Source: Oleiagrimonas sp. C23AA (lineage in GTDB: Bacteria; Pseudomonadota; Gammaproteobacteria; Xanthomonadales; Rhodanobacteraceae). From it: 64,000 nt of DNA. The notes beneath the pieces are model-generated. The model had not been told where the DNA came from. It did no database searches and worked only from the letters and a program-made list of their open reading frames with translations. Shown piece by piece: positions 25,958-41,195 of this stretch; the first letter of the stretch is position 1; each line of letters starts with the position of its first letter. The translations under genes were made by a program, and so were the position numbers. The DNA is taken from NCBI RefSeq assembly GCF_011759385.1, contig NZ_JAARLY010000003.1, positions 372,001 through 436,000 on the forward strand. The letters run 5' to 3'.

Positions 25958-28287
25958 GTGCGCAGCCCGCCAACGAAAAGGCGCCCGATCTGGTCACCAT
26001 TGAAATCGACGGCAAGTCGATGGATGTGCCCAAGGGCTCGATGATCATCGAGGCCGCCGACAAGGCCGGTATCACCATTCCGCGCTTCTGCTACCACCGT
26101 AAGTTGAGCATCGCGGCCAACTGCCGCATGTGCATGGTGGATGTGGAAATGGGCGGCCGCCCGATGCCCAAGCCGGCTCCGGCCTGCGCCACGCCGGTGG
26201 CCGATGGCATGAAGGTGCAGACCCGCTCGGACAAGGCGTTGCACGCGCAGCGCAATGTCATGGAGTTCCTGCTGATCAACCATCCGCTGGACTGCCCGAT
26301 CTGCGATCAGGGCGGCGAGTGCGAGCTGCAGGATGTGTCGCTGGGCTATGGCCGTTCGGTCAGCCGCTACACCGAGCGCAAGCGCACCATCGCCGACGAG
26401 AACCTGGGTTCGCTGATCGCCACCGAGATGACGCGCTGCATCCAGTGCACGCGCTGTGTGCGTTTCATGGGCGAGATTGCCGGTACCTACGAGCTGGGTG
26501 GCATGAGCCGTGGCGATCGCCTGGAAATCGGCACCTACATCGGCAAGTCCATCGAAAGCGAGATCGGCGGCAACATCATCGATGTCTGCCCGGTCGGCGC
26601 GCTGACCAACAAGCCGTTCCAGTTCAAGGCCCGCGCCTGGGAGCTGATCGCCCGTCCGTCCGTGGCCTACCACGATGCGCTCGGTTCCAACCTCTGGCTG
26701 CACACGCGCCGGGGTGAAGTGCTGCGCACCGTGCCGCGCGATGCCGAAGCCATCAACGAGTGCTGGCTGTCCGATCGCGACCGTTACAGCCACGAAGGCA
26801 TGTACGCCGATGACCGCGTGCTGCAGCCGATGGTCAAGCGCAATGGCGTGTGGCAGGAAACCGACTGGGACGACGCCATCAGCGTGGCTGTCGAGGCCCT
26901 GCAGGCGGTCAACGGTGACGAGCTGGGCATGCTGGTGCACGGAGCCACCTCCAACGAGGAAGGTGAGCTGCTGGTGCGCCTGGCCCGCGGCCTGAATACC
27001 CAGCATGTCGACCATCGCCTGCGTCAGCTGGACATGGCCGATGCCGCCGCCGCGGTGCCGTTCGGCACGTCGGTGGAAGACATGAGCCAGGTCGGTGCCG
27101 GACTGTTGATCGGCAGCCAGCTGCGCTTCGAAATGCCGTTGCTGCACCATCGTCTGCGCATGGCCGGCAAGGCCGGGGCCAAGTTCTTCGCCATCAACCC
27201 GGCGAAGTTCGATTACACCTTCGATACCGCGCAGACCGTGGTCGCGCCGGGTCAGCTGGTCGACGCCGTGCTGGGCCTGGCCCGCGCCGCCGTCGATGCC
27301 GGTGCCACGGCACCGACCGCGCTGGTCGAGGCGATCAATGGTGCGACCGCCAGCGATGAAGCCATTCAGGCCTTCGCCGCGTTGAAGGACGCGTCTTCGG
27401 CCGTGGTGGTGCTGGGTGAAGCGGCCGCGCTGCATCCGCAGGCCTCCTGGCTGCGCGCCGCCGCACGCTTTGTCGCCGAGGCGGCGGGTGCCGGTTACAA
27501 CGAGCTGCCGCTGGGTGCCAACGCCATCGGCCTGGCCCGCACCGGCGTGCTGCCGGGGCAGGGCGGTCTGGATGCACAGGCGATGCTGGCGCAGCCGCGC
27601 AAGGGTTACGTGCTGTATGGCGTCGAGCCGCCGCACGATTTTGCCGATGGCGCCAAGGCGCTGGCGGCGCTGAAGAGTGCGGCCCATGTGGTGGCGTTCT
27701 CGGCGTTCGCCTCCGACGCGCTCAAGGATGTCGCCGATGTCATTCTGCCGATCGGTCTGACGCCGGAAACCGATGCCACACTGATCAATGTCGACGGCAA
27801 GGCGCAGGTGCTGGCCGCCGGTGCGCAGGTGCCGGGCGATGGCCGTCCGGGCTGGCGCGTGCTGCGTGCCGTCGGCGGCGCGTTGAACCTGGCCGGTTTC
27901 GAGTTCGACGATCTGGCCGGTCTGCGCGATGCGGTGGCCTCGCACGAGATCAAGACCGGCGGTGGACTGGCCGAGCGCAAGGCCGCTGGTGAAGGCCTGG
28001 TGCGCCTTGCCACACTGCCGATTTACCGCGGCGATGCCGTGTTGCGTCGGGCCAAGGCGCTCAACGCCCACCCGCTGACCACTGGTGCCCAGGTGCGTCT
28101 GGCGCCGGCCGAGGCCGAGCGTCTGTCGCTGGCCGACGGTGACAAGGTGAAGGTGGCCGACGCCCAGGTGCTGCCGGTGCTCGTCGATGCCGATGTGCCG
28201 GCTGGCACGGCATGGATCGAGGCCGCGTATGCGGAAACTGCCACGCTGCCGCCGTACGGCGCAGCCATCCAACTGATCAAGGCTTAA
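25954..28287 (+). CDS. nuoG: NADH-quinone oxidoreductase subunit G
   Basis: The 777-residue 75-kDa subunit has an N-terminal ferredoxin-like 2Fe-2S domain ([15 protein letters not shown]), a His/Cys-ligated cluster ([14 protein letters not shown]), a 4Fe-4S domain ([10 protein letters not shown], then CPVGAL) and a long molybdopterin-oxidoreductase-like domain that has lost its cofactor. The short segment after the third cluster resembles the mitochondrial type, and I see no CxxCxxxC site for the extra cluster N7 of E. coli and Thermus. The start overlaps the nuoF stop by four bases. Confidence 0.95.
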   Translation: MSAQPANEKAPDLVTIEIDGKSMDVPKGSMIIEAADKAGITIPRFCYHRKLSIAANCRMCMVDVEMGGRPMPKPAPACATPVADGMKVQTRSDKALHAQRNVMEFLLINHPLDCPICDQGGECELQDVSLGYGRSVSRYTERKRTIADENLGSLIATEMTRCIQCTRCVRFMGEIAGTYELGGMSRGDRLEIGTYIGKSIESEIGGNIIDVCPVGALTNKPFQFKARAWELIARPSVAYHDALGSNLWLHTRRGEVLRTVPRDAEAINECWLSDRDRYSHEGMYADDRVLQPMVKRNGVWQETDWDDAISVAVEALQAVNGDELGMLVHGATSNEEGELLVRLARGLNTQHVDHRLRQLDMADAAAAVPFGTSVEDMSQVGAGLLIGSQLRFEMPLLHHRLRMAGKAGAKFFAINPAKFDYTFDTAQTVVAPGQLVDAVLGLARAAVDAGATAPTALVEAINGATASDEAIQAFAALKDASSAVVVLGEAAALHPQASWLRAAARFVAEAAGAGYNELPLGANAIGLARTGVLPGQGGLDAQAMLAQPRKGYVLYGVEPPHDFADGAKALAALKSAAHVVAFSAFASDALKDVADVILPIGLTPETDATLINVDGKAQVLAAGAQVPGDGRPGWRVLRAVGGALNLAGFEFDDLAGLRDAVASHEIKTGGGLAERKAAGEGLVRLATLPIYRGDAVLRRAKALNAHPLTTGAQVRLAPAEAERLSLADGDKVKVADAQVLPVLVDADVPAGTAWIEAAYAETATLPPYGAAIQLIKA

Positions 28288-28290
28288 CGC

Positions 28291-29307
28291 ATGGCTGCCG
28301 ATATCTGGCTCGTCCTCTGGACACTGATCAAGATCCTGTGCATCGTCCTGCCGCTGGTCATCTCGGTGGCCATGTACGTGTGGTGGGAGCGCAAGGTCAT
28401 CGGTTGGATGCACGCGCGCATGGGGCCGAACAAGGTCGGCCCCGCCGGCCTGCTGCAGGCCTTCGCCGACGTGGTGAAGCTGCTGATCAAAGAGGTCATT
28501 GTCCCGACCAGCTCCAACAAGTTCCTGTTCTTCCTGGCGCCGCTGCTGGGTCTGGTACCGGCATTGGCGGCCTGGGCTGTGGTGCCGTTCGATCAGGGCC
28601 TGGTGCTGGCCAACATCAATGCCGGCGTGCTGTATCTGCTGGCAATGACCTCGCTGGGCGTGTACGGCATCATCCTGGCCGGTTGGGCGTCCAACTCGCG
28701 TTACGCCTTGCTGGGTGCGATGCGTTCGGCGGCGCAGGTGATCTCCTACGAGTTGGCCATGGGCATGGCCATCGTCTGCGTACTGGTGCTGGCCGGTAGC
28801 CTGAACCTGACCGCGATCGTCGATGCGCAGAAGGGCGCCGGCATCCTTGACTGGTTCATGTGGCCGCTGCTGCCGGTGTTCGTGATCTACTTCATCTCCG
28901 GCGTGGCCGAAACCAACCGTGCACCCTTCGACGTCGCCGAGGGCGAGTCGGAAATCGTCGCCGGTTTCCACGTCGAGTACTCCGGTTCGGCGTTCGCGCT
29001 GTTCTTCCTGGCCGAATACGCCAACATGATCCTGGTCAGCTTCCTGGCTTCGGTCCTGTTCTGCGGCGGCTGGCTGAGCCCGTTCCCGGCCAGCTGGGGC
29101 TTCATTGGCGCCGGTGGCTGGTGGTGGCTGTTCGTCAAGGCCTTCCTGTTTGCCTTTCTTTTCCTCTGGTTCCGCGCAAGCTTCCCGCGTTACCGCTATG
29201 ACCAGATCATGCGCCTGGGCTGGAAGGTGTTCATTCCGATCACCATCGTCTGGGTGCTTGTGGCTGGCTGCCTGAAGTACTTCGGCTGGGTCACCGTGGG
29301 GGCTTAA
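28291..29307 (+). CDS. nuoH: NADH-quinone oxidoreductase subunit H
   Basis: The 338-residue membrane subunit has eight helices and links the quinone site to the proton-pumping arm. Conserved stretches include [26 protein letters not shown] and, in the acidic quinone-side loop, [27 protein letters not shown]. It starts three bases after nuoG ends. Confidence 0.96.
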   Translation: MAADIWLVLWTLIKILCIVLPLVISVAMYVWWERKVIGWMHARMGPNKVGPAGLLQAFADVVKLLIKEVIVPTSSNKFLFFLAPLLGLVPALAAWAVVPFDQGLVLANINAGVLYLLAMTSLGVYGIILAGWASNSRYALLGAMRSAAQVISYELAMGMAIVCVLVLAGSLNLTAIVDAQKGAGILDWFMWPLLPVFVIYFISGVAETNRAPFDVAEGESEIVAGFHVEYSGSAFALFFLAEYANMILVSFLASVLFCGGWLSPFPASWGFIGAGGWWWLFVKAFLFAFLFLWFRASFPRYRYDQIMRLGWKVFIPITIVWVLVAGCLKYFGWVTVGA

Positions 29308-29317
29308 AGATAACGTC

Positions 29318-29806
29318 ATGAATCGCATTACCAGCTATTTCAAGAGTCTGCTCCTGATCGAGCTGTGCAAGGGTCTGGGCCTGACCATGCGCTACATGTT
29401 CAGCCCCAAGTACACCATGCGCTACCCGATGGAGCACATCCCCAAATCGAACCGTTTCCGCGGTCTGCACGCACTGCGTCGCTACGCCAACGGCGAAGAG
29501 CGCTGCATTGCCTGCAAGCTGTGCGAAGCGGTGTGCCCGGCGCTGGCCATCACCATTGATTCGGCGCCGCGCGAGGACGGTCAGCGTCGTACCACCCGGT
29601 ATGACATCGACCTGTTCAAGTGCATCTACTGCGGCTTCTGCGAGGAGAGCTGCCCGGTGGACTCGATCGTCGAGACCTCGGTGCACGAGTACCACTTCGA
29701 GCAGCGTGGCGAGAACGTCGTGACCAAGTCGCAGCTGCTGGCCATCGGCGACCGTTTCGAGGCCGATATCGCCGCCGCCCGCGCTCAGGACGCGGCGTAC
29801 CGCTAA
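29318..29806 (+). CDS. nuoI: NADH-quinone oxidoreductase subunit I
   Basis: The 162-residue 8Fe ferredoxin subunit has two 4Fe-4S sites, [12 protein letters not shown] and [12 protein letters not shown], for N6a and N6b. The amphipathic N terminus ([25 protein letters not shown]) lies along the membrane. It passes electrons from NuoG to the N2 cluster in NuoB. The start is ten nt after nuoH. Confidence 0.96.
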   Translation: MNRITSYFKSLLLIELCKGLGLTMRYMFSPKYTMRYPMEHIPKSNRFRGLHALRRYANGEERCIACKLCEAVCPALAITIDSAPREDGQRRTTRYDIDLFKCIYCGFCEESCPVDSIVETSVHEYHFEQRGENVVTKSQLLAIGDRFEADIAAARAQDAAYR

Positions 29807-29822
29807 GGGCAGGAGAGCATTG

Positions 29823-30452
29823 ATGTCCCCTCAACTGTTTCAAATCATCTGCTTCTACGCCTTCGGCATCGTCGCCGTGATCTCGGCGCTGATGGTCATC
29901 TCGATGCGCAACTCCGTGCACGCGGTGCTGTCGCTGGTGCTGACGTTCTTCAGCGTGGCCTGTCTGTGGCTGCTGGCGCAGGCGGAATTTCTGGGTATCG
30001 CGCTGGTGGTCGTTTACGTCGGCGCGGTGATGGTGCTGTTCCTGTTCGTGGTGATGATGCTCGACATCAATCACGAGCGGCTGCGTGAAGGCTTCATCAA
30101 GTATCTGCCAGTCGGCATCGTGGTCGCCGCGGTGATGCTGGTCGAGCTGCTGGCGCTGATCGGCGTCAAGGCCATGCACGCCAACACCATGGGTCCGGAC
30201 CCGGCGGCCGCCCAGGGGCTGTCCAACACGGCGTGGCTGGGCCAGGCCATGTACACCCAATTCCTGCTTCCGTTCGAGATCGCCGCACTGATCCTTACCG
30301 TCGGCGTGATCGCCGCGGTAGTGCTGACGCTGCGTCATCGCACCGGCACCAAGCAGCAGAACCCGGGCGATCAGGTCCGCGTGGAAGCCACGCGCCGTGT
30401 TCGCATCGTCAAGATGGAGGCCGAGCGCCGTCAGCAGGAGTCGCAGTCATGA
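29823..30452 (+). CDS. nuoJ: NADH-quinone oxidoreductase subunit J
   Basis: The 209-residue membrane subunit has five helices, including the pi-bulge helix ([24 protein letters not shown]) that is conserved in this subunit. An extended basic C-terminal tail (~165-209; [31 protein letters not shown]) is cytoplasmic. GGAGAG precedes the ATG at 29823. Its last four bases overlap nuoK. Confidence 0.94.
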   Translation: MSPQLFQIICFYAFGIVAVISALMVISMRNSVHAVLSLVLTFFSVACLWLLAQAEFLGIALVVVYVGAVMVLFLFVVMMLDINHERLREGFIKYLPVGIVVAAVMLVELLALIGVKAMHANTMGPDPAAAQGLSNTAWLGQAMYTQFLLPFEIAALILTVGVIAAVVLTLRHRTGTKQQNPGDQVRVEATRRVRIVKMEAERRQQESQS

Positions 30453-30754
30453 TTACGCTCTCGCATTTCATCGTGCTTGGCGCGGTGCTGTTCTGCATTT
30501 CGCTGGCGGGCATCTTCATCAACCGCAAGAACGTCATCGTGTTGCTGATGGCGATCGAGCTGATGCTGCTCGCCGTGAACATCAACTTCGTGGCCTTCTC
30601 GCGCTTCCATGGTGATGTCGCCGGTCAGGTGTTCGTGTTCTTCATTCTCACCGTGGCCGCGGCCGAGTCCGCCATCGGCCTGGCGATCCTGGTGCTGTTG
30701 TTCCGCAACCGCCACACCATCAACGTCGCCGAAATCGACAGCATGAAGGGTTGA
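30449..30754 (+). CDS. nuoK: NADH-quinone oxidoreductase subunit K
   Basis: The 101-residue membrane subunit has three helices and carries the conserved buried glutamates of the proton path, in [17 protein letters not shown] and [17 protein letters not shown]. The length is typical of NuoK. Its ATGA start overlaps the nuoJ stop, so translation is coupled. Confidence 0.95.
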   Translation: MITLSHFIVLGAVLFCISLAGIFINRKNVIVLLMAIELMLLAVNINFVAFSRFHGDVAGQVFVFFILTVAAAESAIGLAILVLLFRNRHTINVAEIDSMKG

Positions 30755-30759
30755 TTCCG

Positions 30760-32787
<2,028 letters not shown>

Positions 32788-32812
32788 CACAGAGCACAGG
32801 GAAAGAAACACG

Positions 32813-34318
32813 ATGTCCAACCTTCTAAGCCTGCTGATCTGGGTCCCGATCATCGGCGCCATTCCGGTGCTGATGGCAGGTGCCAACCGCGGCAAAGCGG
32901 CGCGCTGGATCGCCTTGCTGGTGGCGGTGGCCACCTTCGTCATCAGTCTGCTGATGCTGCCGGTGTTCAATGCCGACAGCGGCGCCATGCAGCTGACCGA
33001 GATGCACACCTGGATCGCCTCACTGCACGTGAACTACGCGCTGGGTGTCGATGGCATCTCGGTGGCGCTGATCCTGCTGACCACCTTCGTCTCGATCTTG
33101 GTGATCGTCGGCGCCTGGGAAGTGATCCAGGATCGTCCGCACATGTACATGGCGGCGATGCTGGTACTCGAGGGCCTGATGATCGGCGTGTTCTGCGCCA
33201 CCGACGCGTTGCTGTTCTACGTGTTCTTCGAGGCCATGCTGATTCCGATGTTCATCCTCATCGGCATCTGGGGCGGCCCGCGTCGCGTCTACGCCACGAT
33301 CAAGTTCTTCATCTACACGTTCCTGGGCTCGATCTTCATGCTGATCGGCCTGATTTACCTGTACCACAAGGCCGGCACCTTCGACATGGCCACGCTGGCC
33401 GCGCTGCCGCTGACCATGAGCGAGCAGACCTGGCTGTTCTTCGCCTTCCTGATCGCCTTCGCGGTGAAGGTGCCGATGGTGCCGGTGCATACTTGGTTGC
33501 CCGATGCCCACGTCGAGGCGCCAACCGGCGGCTCGGTGGTGCTGGCAGCGGTGATGCTGAAGATCGGTGGTTACGGTTTCCTGCGTTTCACGCTGCCGAT
33601 GGTGCCCGATGCGGCCTCGCACTACGCCTGGCTGGTGATCGCGCTGAGCCTGATCGCCGTGGTCTACATCGGCTACGTGGCGCTGGTGCAGGAAGACATG
33701 AAGAAGCTGGTGGCGTACTCGTCCATCGCGCACATGGGTTTTGTCACCCTGGGTATCTTCATCGCCTTCATGCTGGTGCGTGGTGCACATGATGTCAGCA
33801 CGGCCCAGCTGGGCGTGCAGGGCGCCATGGTGCAGATGATTTCGCACGGCTTTGTCTCTGGCGCCATGTTCTCGTGTATCGGCGTGATGTACGACCGCCT
33901 GCACACGCGACAGATCAACGAATACGGTGGCCTGGCCAGCGTCATGCCGTGGTTTGCCGTGTTCATGGTGTTCTTCGGCATGGCCAACTGCGGCCTGCCG
34001 GGTACCAGCGGCTTCGTCGGCGAGTTCATGGTCATCCTGGCGGCGTTCGCGGCCAATCCGTGGATCGCGCTGTTCGGCGCCTTCACGCTGATCATCGGCG
34101 CGGCCTACACGCTGTGGCTGATCAAGCGCGTGGTGTGGGGCAAGGTGACCAATCCGAAGGTGGCCGAGATGTCAGACATCAATGGCCGCGAAGCCTTCGT
34201 GCTGGGCATGTTTGCGCTGCTGGTGCTGGCCATTGGTATCTGGCCGGAGCCGCTGACCCACCTGATGGACGCCTCGATCGCGCAGCTGGTCGAGAAGTTG
34301 GCGCTGACGAAGATCTGA
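32813..34318 (+). CDS. nuoM: NADH-quinone oxidoreductase subunit M
   Basis: The 501-residue antiporter-like subunit has about 14 helices. It shows the conserved Glu in FFEAMLIPMFILIGIWGG, the Lys in AFAVKVPMVPVHTWLPDAHVEAPTGGSV and the Lys/His pairs of the proton channel (QEDMKKLVAYSSIAHMGF). AGGGAAAG lies upstream of the ATG at 32813, 25 nt after the nuoL stop. Confidence 0.95.
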   Translation: MSNLLSLLIWVPIIGAIPVLMAGANRGKAARWIALLVAVATFVISLLMLPVFNADSGAMQLTEMHTWIASLHVNYALGVDGISVALILLTTFVSILVIVGAWEVIQDRPHMYMAAMLVLEGLMIGVFCATDALLFYVFFEAMLIPMFILIGIWGGPRRVYATIKFFIYTFLGSIFMLIGLIYLYHKAGTFDMATLAALPLTMSEQTWLFFAFLIAFAVKVPMVPVHTWLPDAHVEAPTGGSVVLAAVMLKIGGYGFLRFTLPMVPDAASHYAWLVIALSLIAVVYIGYVALVQEDMKKLVAYSSIAHMGFVTLGIFIAFMLVRGAHDVSTAQLGVQGAMVQMISHGFVSGAMFSCIGVMYDRLHTRQINEYGGLASVMPWFAVFMVFFGMANCGLPGTSGFVGEFMVILAAFAANPWIALFGAFTLIIGAAYTLWLIKRVVWGKVTNPKVAEMSDINGREAFVLGMFALLVLAIGIWPEPLTHLMDASIAQLVEKLALTKI

Positions 34319-34331
34319 GGAACGCCGCACT

Positions 34332-35768
34332 ATGAACTTCAATGACATTCTTACACTGCTGCCCGAGCTGTACTTGGTGGCGGCCGTGTGTGTGCTGCTT
34401 CTGCTCGACGTCTTCCTGAAGCCCGAGCAGCGCAACATCACGCACTGGCTGGCCATTGCCATCACCGCGGTGGCGCTGTGGCTGGTGATCGATGGCCAGC
34501 CGGCACAGTCGGTGACCGCGTTCCATGGCATGTTCGTGCGCGATCATGTGGCCGAGATTCTGAAGGTGTTCGCGCTGCTCTCGACGCTGCTGGTGTTCAT
34601 CATGGCGCGGCCGTATCTGCGCGACCGCAACCTGCATGTGGGCGAGTTCTACTCGCTGACGATCTTCGCCACCATCGGCATCATGATCCTGGTTTCGGCG
34701 GGCAGTCTGATTACGGTGTACACCGGTCTGGAGCTGCTGACGCTGTCCTCGTACGCGCTGGTGGCGCTGAATCGCGACTCGCGTCTGTCCTCGGAAGCGG
34801 CCATCAAGTACTTCGTGCTGGGCGCGCTGTCCTCGGGCATGTTGCTGTACGGCATGTCGATGGTCTATGGCGCGGCGGGCACGCTGGATCTGGCCCAGCT
34901 GCACCTGCTGGCCGGTGGCGTGGACATGACCAACCTGATGATGTTCGGCCTGATCTTCATGATCGTGGGCATCAGCTTCAAGCTGGGCGTGGCGCCGTTC
35001 CACATGTGGTTGCCGGATGTGTATCAAGGTGCGCCAACGCCGATGGTCAGCTTCATCGGTTCGGCCTCCAAGCTGGCCGCGTTCGGCATGGCGTTCCGTC
35101 TGCTCGAATCGGGCCTGGGGCAATTGCACGACCAGTGGCAGGTCATCCTGTCGGTGCTGGCGGTGTTGTCGCTGGCGATCGGCAACCTGGTCGCGCTGGT
35201 GCAGACCAACATCAAGCGTCTGCTGGCGTACTCGACTATCTCGCACATGGGCTATCTGCTGCTGGGCCTGGCGGCCGGCACGCAGCAGGGCTTCAGCGCG
35301 TCGATGTTCTATGTCATTGCCTATGCGCTGATGAGCACGGCGGCATTCGGCGTGATCCTGGTGATGGCGCGCGCCGGTTTCGAGTGCGAGGAAATCGACG
35401 ATCTCAAGGGCCTGGCCCGGCGCTCGCCGTGGTTTGCCTTCCTGATGCTGCTGACCATGGTGTCGCTGGCTGGCGTGCCGCCGATGTTCGGCTTCTTCGC
35501 CAAGCTGATGGTGTTCAAGGCGGCCATTGACGCCGGCCTGCTGTGGTTGGCCATTGTTGGTGCGGTGTTTGCCATCATCGGCCTGTACTACTACCTGCGC
35601 GTGGTCAAGGTGATGTACTTCGACAAGCCGGTCGAGGGCGTCGAGCTCAAGCCACAGACCGACAAGCCGCTGCGCTGGGCACTGTCGATCAACGCTTTGG
35701 CATTGCTGGCACTTGGGCTATACTGGGGGCCGTTGTTGGCTTGGTGCCAGCGGGCGTTCGCCGGTTAA
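34332..35768 (+). CDS. nuoN: NADH-quinone oxidoreductase subunit N
   Basis: The 478-residue third antiporter-like subunit completes the operon. It has LELLTLSSYALVAL with the helix-5 Glu, GISFKLGVAPFHMWLPDVYQGAPTP with the helix-7 Lys, and LVQTNIKRLLAYSTISHMGYLLLGL. It ends 95 nt before the initiator tRNA. Only a short palindrome spans the stop codon and there is no T-run terminator, so the nuo transcript may read on into the tRNA. Confidence 0.95.
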   Translation: MNFNDILTLLPELYLVAAVCVLLLLDVFLKPEQRNITHWLAIAITAVALWLVIDGQPAQSVTAFHGMFVRDHVAEILKVFALLSTLLVFIMARPYLRDRNLHVGEFYSLTIFATIGIMILVSAGSLITVYTGLELLTLSSYALVALNRDSRLSSEAAIKYFVLGALSSGMLLYGMSMVYGAAGTLDLAQLHLLAGGVDMTNLMMFGLIFMIVGISFKLGVAPFHMWLPDVYQGAPTPMVSFIGSASKLAAFGMAFRLLESGLGQLHDQWQVILSVLAVLSLAIGNLVALVQTNIKRLLAYSTISHMGYLLLGLAAGTQQGFSASMFYVIAYALMSTAAFGVILVMARAGFECEEIDDLKGLARRSPWFAFLMLLTMVSLAGVPPMFGFFAKLMVFKAAIDAGLLWLAIVGAVFAIIGLYYYLRVVKVMYFDKPVEGVELKPQTDKPLRWALSINALALLALGLYWGPLLAWCQRAFAG

Positions 35769-35821
35769 ACCGGCAGCGCCAAGCAGTTACGAAAAGTTGG
35801 CATCATTTTCGCTAGAAGGTA

Positions 35822-35850
35822 TTGCCAAAAACGCTTCGTGACGGTATAGT
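35822..35850 (+). promoter_or_regulatory. Sigma-70 promoter of the initiator tRNA / rimP operon
   Basis: TTGCCA (35822-35827) and TATAGT (35845-35850) are separated by the optimal 17 bp. The tRNA starts 13 bp after the -10 box. This is the best promoter match in the window and fits a strong stable-RNA promoter. Confidence 0.75.
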
Positions 35851-35863
35851 TTCATTTCTCCGG

Positions 35864-35940
35864 TGCGGGGTGGAGCAGTCTGGCAGCTCGTCGGGCTCAT
35901 AACCCGAAGGTCGCAGGTTCGAATCCTGCCCCCGCTACCA
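35864..35940 (+). tRNA. metY: Initiator tRNA-fMet (anticodon CAT)
   Basis: This is a 77-nt tRNA with encoded CCA. The anticodon CAT at 35898-35900 sits on a stem with three consecutive G-C pairs (GGG/CCC), the hallmark of initiator tRNA. The 1:72 position is unpaired, here T-T rather than the C-A of E. coli, while pairs 2-71 to 7-66 are all Watson-Crick. The T arm is CAGG-TTCGAAT-CCTG. It lies directly ahead of rimP-nusA-infB, as metY does in E. coli. Confidence 0.96.
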
Positions 35941-35948
35941 GAATTCGG

Positions 35949-35977
35949 CAAAAAAGCCTCCTCGCGAGGCTTTTTTG
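35949..35977 (+). terminator. Rho-independent terminator 1 behind tRNA-fMet
   Basis: The stem AAAAAGCCTC/GAGGCTTTTT with loop CTCGC and a T run starts nine bases after the tRNA 3' end. It should end most tRNA transcripts. Confidence 0.85.
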
Positions 35978-36080
35978 TTGGGCGCAAGGAGCGCGCCGCG
36001 TGCATTGAACGGGTGGTCTGGAAAGTCTCTTTTCCGCTGCCCGGCACGCTGCCGGTGTTGGATACAACGGCACGCTATGG

Positions 36081-36105
36081 AAATGGGCGTTTCGCCCATT
36101 TTTTG
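36081..36105 (+). terminator. Rho-independent terminator 2 before rimP
   Basis: The stem ATGGGCG (36083-36089) pairs with CGCCCAT (36093-36099) around a TTT loop, followed by a T run. It lies 35 nt before the rimP start, and I see no clear promoter between it and rimP. Confidence 0.8.
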
Positions 36106-36139
36106 TTTCCGGACTTTGGATAGACGCGACAGGCACTCT

Positions 36140-36640
36140 TTGGATACGCAGCAGATTGCCCAACGATTCGATCAGGCACTGGCCGACCTTGGTCTGCAAT
36201 GCCTGGGTGTGGAATGGAGCCCGAGTGGCGGGCAGGGCACGCTGCGCGTCTATATCGACGCCGAAGAGCGTGAAGTGGATATCGACGACTGCGAATCGGC
36301 CAGTCGCGAGCTGTCTGCCCTTCTCGATGTGGAAGATCCGATTCCGGGTCATTACACGCTGGAAGTTTCTTCTCCGGGTATCGATCGTCCGCTGTTTTCG
36401 GCCGCCCAGTTCGCCCGCTTCCTCGGCGAGGAAGTCAAGGTGGTGCTGACTGCGCCGATGGACGGCCGCCGTCGCTTCAAGGGCCGCGTCGAGTCGGTCG
36501 AAGGCGAGCACATCGCCCTTGAAGTGGAAGGTCGGCGCATCGAGTTTGATTACGACGCGGTCGAGAACGCGCGCCTGGTGCCCGATTGGGTGGCGCTGGG
36601 CTATGCGCCCGCGCCCAAGCAGGGCGGTAAGAAGGGCTGA
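36140..36640 (+). CDS. rimP: Ribosome maturation factor RimP
   Basis: The 166-residue protein is needed for late maturation of the 30S subunit. Conserved blocks are [41 protein letters not shown] and [15 protein letters not shown], with the C-terminal SH3-like domain after residue ~95. I chose the TTG at 36140 ([10 protein letters not shown]) because RimP homology starts there and no in-frame ATG or GTG fits; the Shine-Dalgarno is weak, so translation may be held low. Two terminators lie upstream. Confidence 0.9.
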   Translation: MDTQQIAQRFDQALADLGLQCLGVEWSPSGGQGTLRVYIDAEEREVDIDDCESASRELSALLDVEDPIPGHYTLEVSSPGIDRPLFSAAQFARFLGEEVKVVLTAPMDGRRRFKGRVESVEGEHIALEVEGRRIEFDYDAVENARLVPDWVALGYAPAPKQGGKKG

Positions 36641-36700
36641 TCAGCCTTAGGTCTTGAGTCTGACTAACGGGCGCCGGGCGGCGTCTTCGGAGTAGCGGCA

Positions 36701-38206
36701 ATGAGCAGAGAATTGTTGTTGGTGGTAGATGCGGTGGCCAATGAAAAGGGCGTGCCGCGCGAGACCATCTTCCAGGCCATGGAGGCGGCGCTCGCCTCGG
36801 CGGCCAAGAAGCGCTATCCGGACGAGGATGCGGACATCCGCGTGAGCATCGATCGTCAGAGTGGTGAGTACGAGACCTTCCGTCGCTGGGAAGTCATTGC
36901 CGACGACGGTGAAATGGAGTCGCCGTACTGGCAGGTGCGTCTGATGGATGCCGTCGACGAACGCGAAGACGCGCAGGTTGGCGAGTTCATCGAGACGCAG
37001 ATCGAGAACGCCGAGTTCGGTCGCATTGCCGCCCAGGCAGCCAAGCAGGTCATCGTGCAGCGTGTGCGCGAAGCCGAGCGGGCGCTGGTGGTCGATGCCT
37101 TCGTCGATCGCGTCGGCGAGCTGGTTACCGGTATCGTCAAGCGTGTCGAACGCGGCAACATCTACCTTGACCTGGGCAGCAACGCCGAGGCCTTCATCCC
37201 GCGCGACAAGTCGATTCCGCGCGAGCCGGTACGCGTCGGTGACCGCCTGCGCGGTTACCTGTACGAAGTGCGTTCGGAAGTGCGCGGGCCGCAGCTGTTC
37301 GTCTCGCGCACGGCGCCGGAATTCATGATCGAGCTGTTCAAGCTCGAGGTGCCGGAAGTGGGTCAGGGTCTGGTCGAGATCAAGGGCTGCGCCCGCGATC
37401 CGGGTGATCGCGCCAAGATTGCCGTGCTGGCCCATGACAGCCGCACCGACCCCATCGGCGCCTGCATCGGCATGCGCGGTTCGCGTGTGCAGGCGGTGTC
37501 CAACGAGCTCAATGGCGAGCGCATCGACATCGTGCTGTGGCACGAGAACCAGGCCCAGTTCGTCATCAATGCGATGGCGCCGGCCGAAGTGCAGTCGATC
37601 ATCATGGACGAGGAGCGCAACTCCATGGACATCGCCGTGGCCGAGGACAAGCTGTCCCAGGCCATTGGTCGCGGTGGCCAGAACGTGCGCCTGGCCAGCA
37701 AACTGTCCGGTTGGCAGCTCAACGTGATGACCCAGGAGCAGGTGCAGGCCAAGAGCGAGGCCGAGCAGGAAACGGCGCGCAGCCTGTTCATGGACAAGCT
37801 TGAGGTTGATCAGGAAATTGCACACATCCTGGTGCTAGAAGGGTTTTCCAGCATTGAGGAGATCGCTTACGTGCCGACCGGCGAATTGCTGGCGGTCGAG
37901 GGCTTTGACGAGGACATCGTCGAGGAGCTGCGCGCGCGTGCTCGCGATGCGCTGCTGACCGAAGCCCTGGCGGTCGAGGAAGGTATCGAGGAACACAAGC
38001 CGGCAGAAGACCTGCTGGAGCTTGAGGGCATGGATGAAACAACCGCCTACGCCCTGGCGGAACGTGGTGTTACTACCGCGGATGAGCTGGCCGACCAGGC
38101 CGTCGATGATCTGATCGACATCGAGGGCATGGACGAAGAACGTGCCGCGGCGCTGATTATGGCGGCGCGTGCACCCATGATTGCGCGTCTGGAGCAGGGC
38201 GGCTAA
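36701..38206 (+). CDS. nusA: Transcription termination/antitermination factor NusA
   Basis: The 501-residue protein has an RNA-polymerase-binding N domain (1-~125), an S1 domain (~130-200) and two KH domains with GMRG and GRGG loops. Two C-terminal acidic helical repeats follow (~365-415 and ~440-495), as in gammaproteobacterial NusA. It controls pausing, intrinsic termination and antitermination, so it can act on the terminators found in its own operon leader. It is followed by a 148-nt spacer to infB with two small hairpins. Confidence 0.96.
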   Translation: MSRELLLVVDAVANEKGVPRETIFQAMEAALASAAKKRYPDEDADIRVSIDRQSGEYETFRRWEVIADDGEMESPYWQVRLMDAVDEREDAQVGEFIETQIENAEFGRIAAQAAKQVIVQRVREAERALVVDAFVDRVGELVTGIVKRVERGNIYLDLGSNAEAFIPRDKSIPREPVRVGDRLRGYLYEVRSEVRGPQLFVSRTAPEFMIELFKLEVPEVGQGLVEIKGCARDPGDRAKIAVLAHDSRTDPIGACIGMRGSRVQAVSNELNGERIDIVLWHENQAQFVINAMAPAEVQSIIMDEERNSMDIAVAEDKLSQAIGRGGQNVRLASKLSGWQLNVMTQEQVQAKSEAEQETARSLFMDKLEVDQEIAHILVLEGFSSIEEIAYVPTGELLAVEGFDEDIVEELRARARDALLTEALAVEEGIEEHKPAEDLLELEGMDETTAYALAERGVTTADELADQAVDDLIDIEGMDEERAAALIMAARAPMIARLEQGG

Positions 38207-38354
38207 GCCGCAAACGGAAGGTGCGCCCACAGGATGGGCGTGTCGGCGGAAGCCTGGCTGTGAAGACTAAGGCTTCCCACCAGGGAATGGGACAGCCGTG
38301 ACGGCGCAGTGTCGGTGCGGAAGTTCAGCGCGGGAAAGGCGGAGAAAGAGAACA

Positions 38355-41180
<2,826 letters not shown>

Positions 41181-41195
41181 GGAGTCGGCGCGAAG

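Noticed and set aside
25810-29328. 1172-codon open frame on the minus strand across nuoF, nuoG and nuoH
   Set aside because: It lies fully antisense to well-conserved complex I genes. Its His/Gln/Arg-rich translation is the usual shadow of GC-rich coding DNA and has no recognisable domain.
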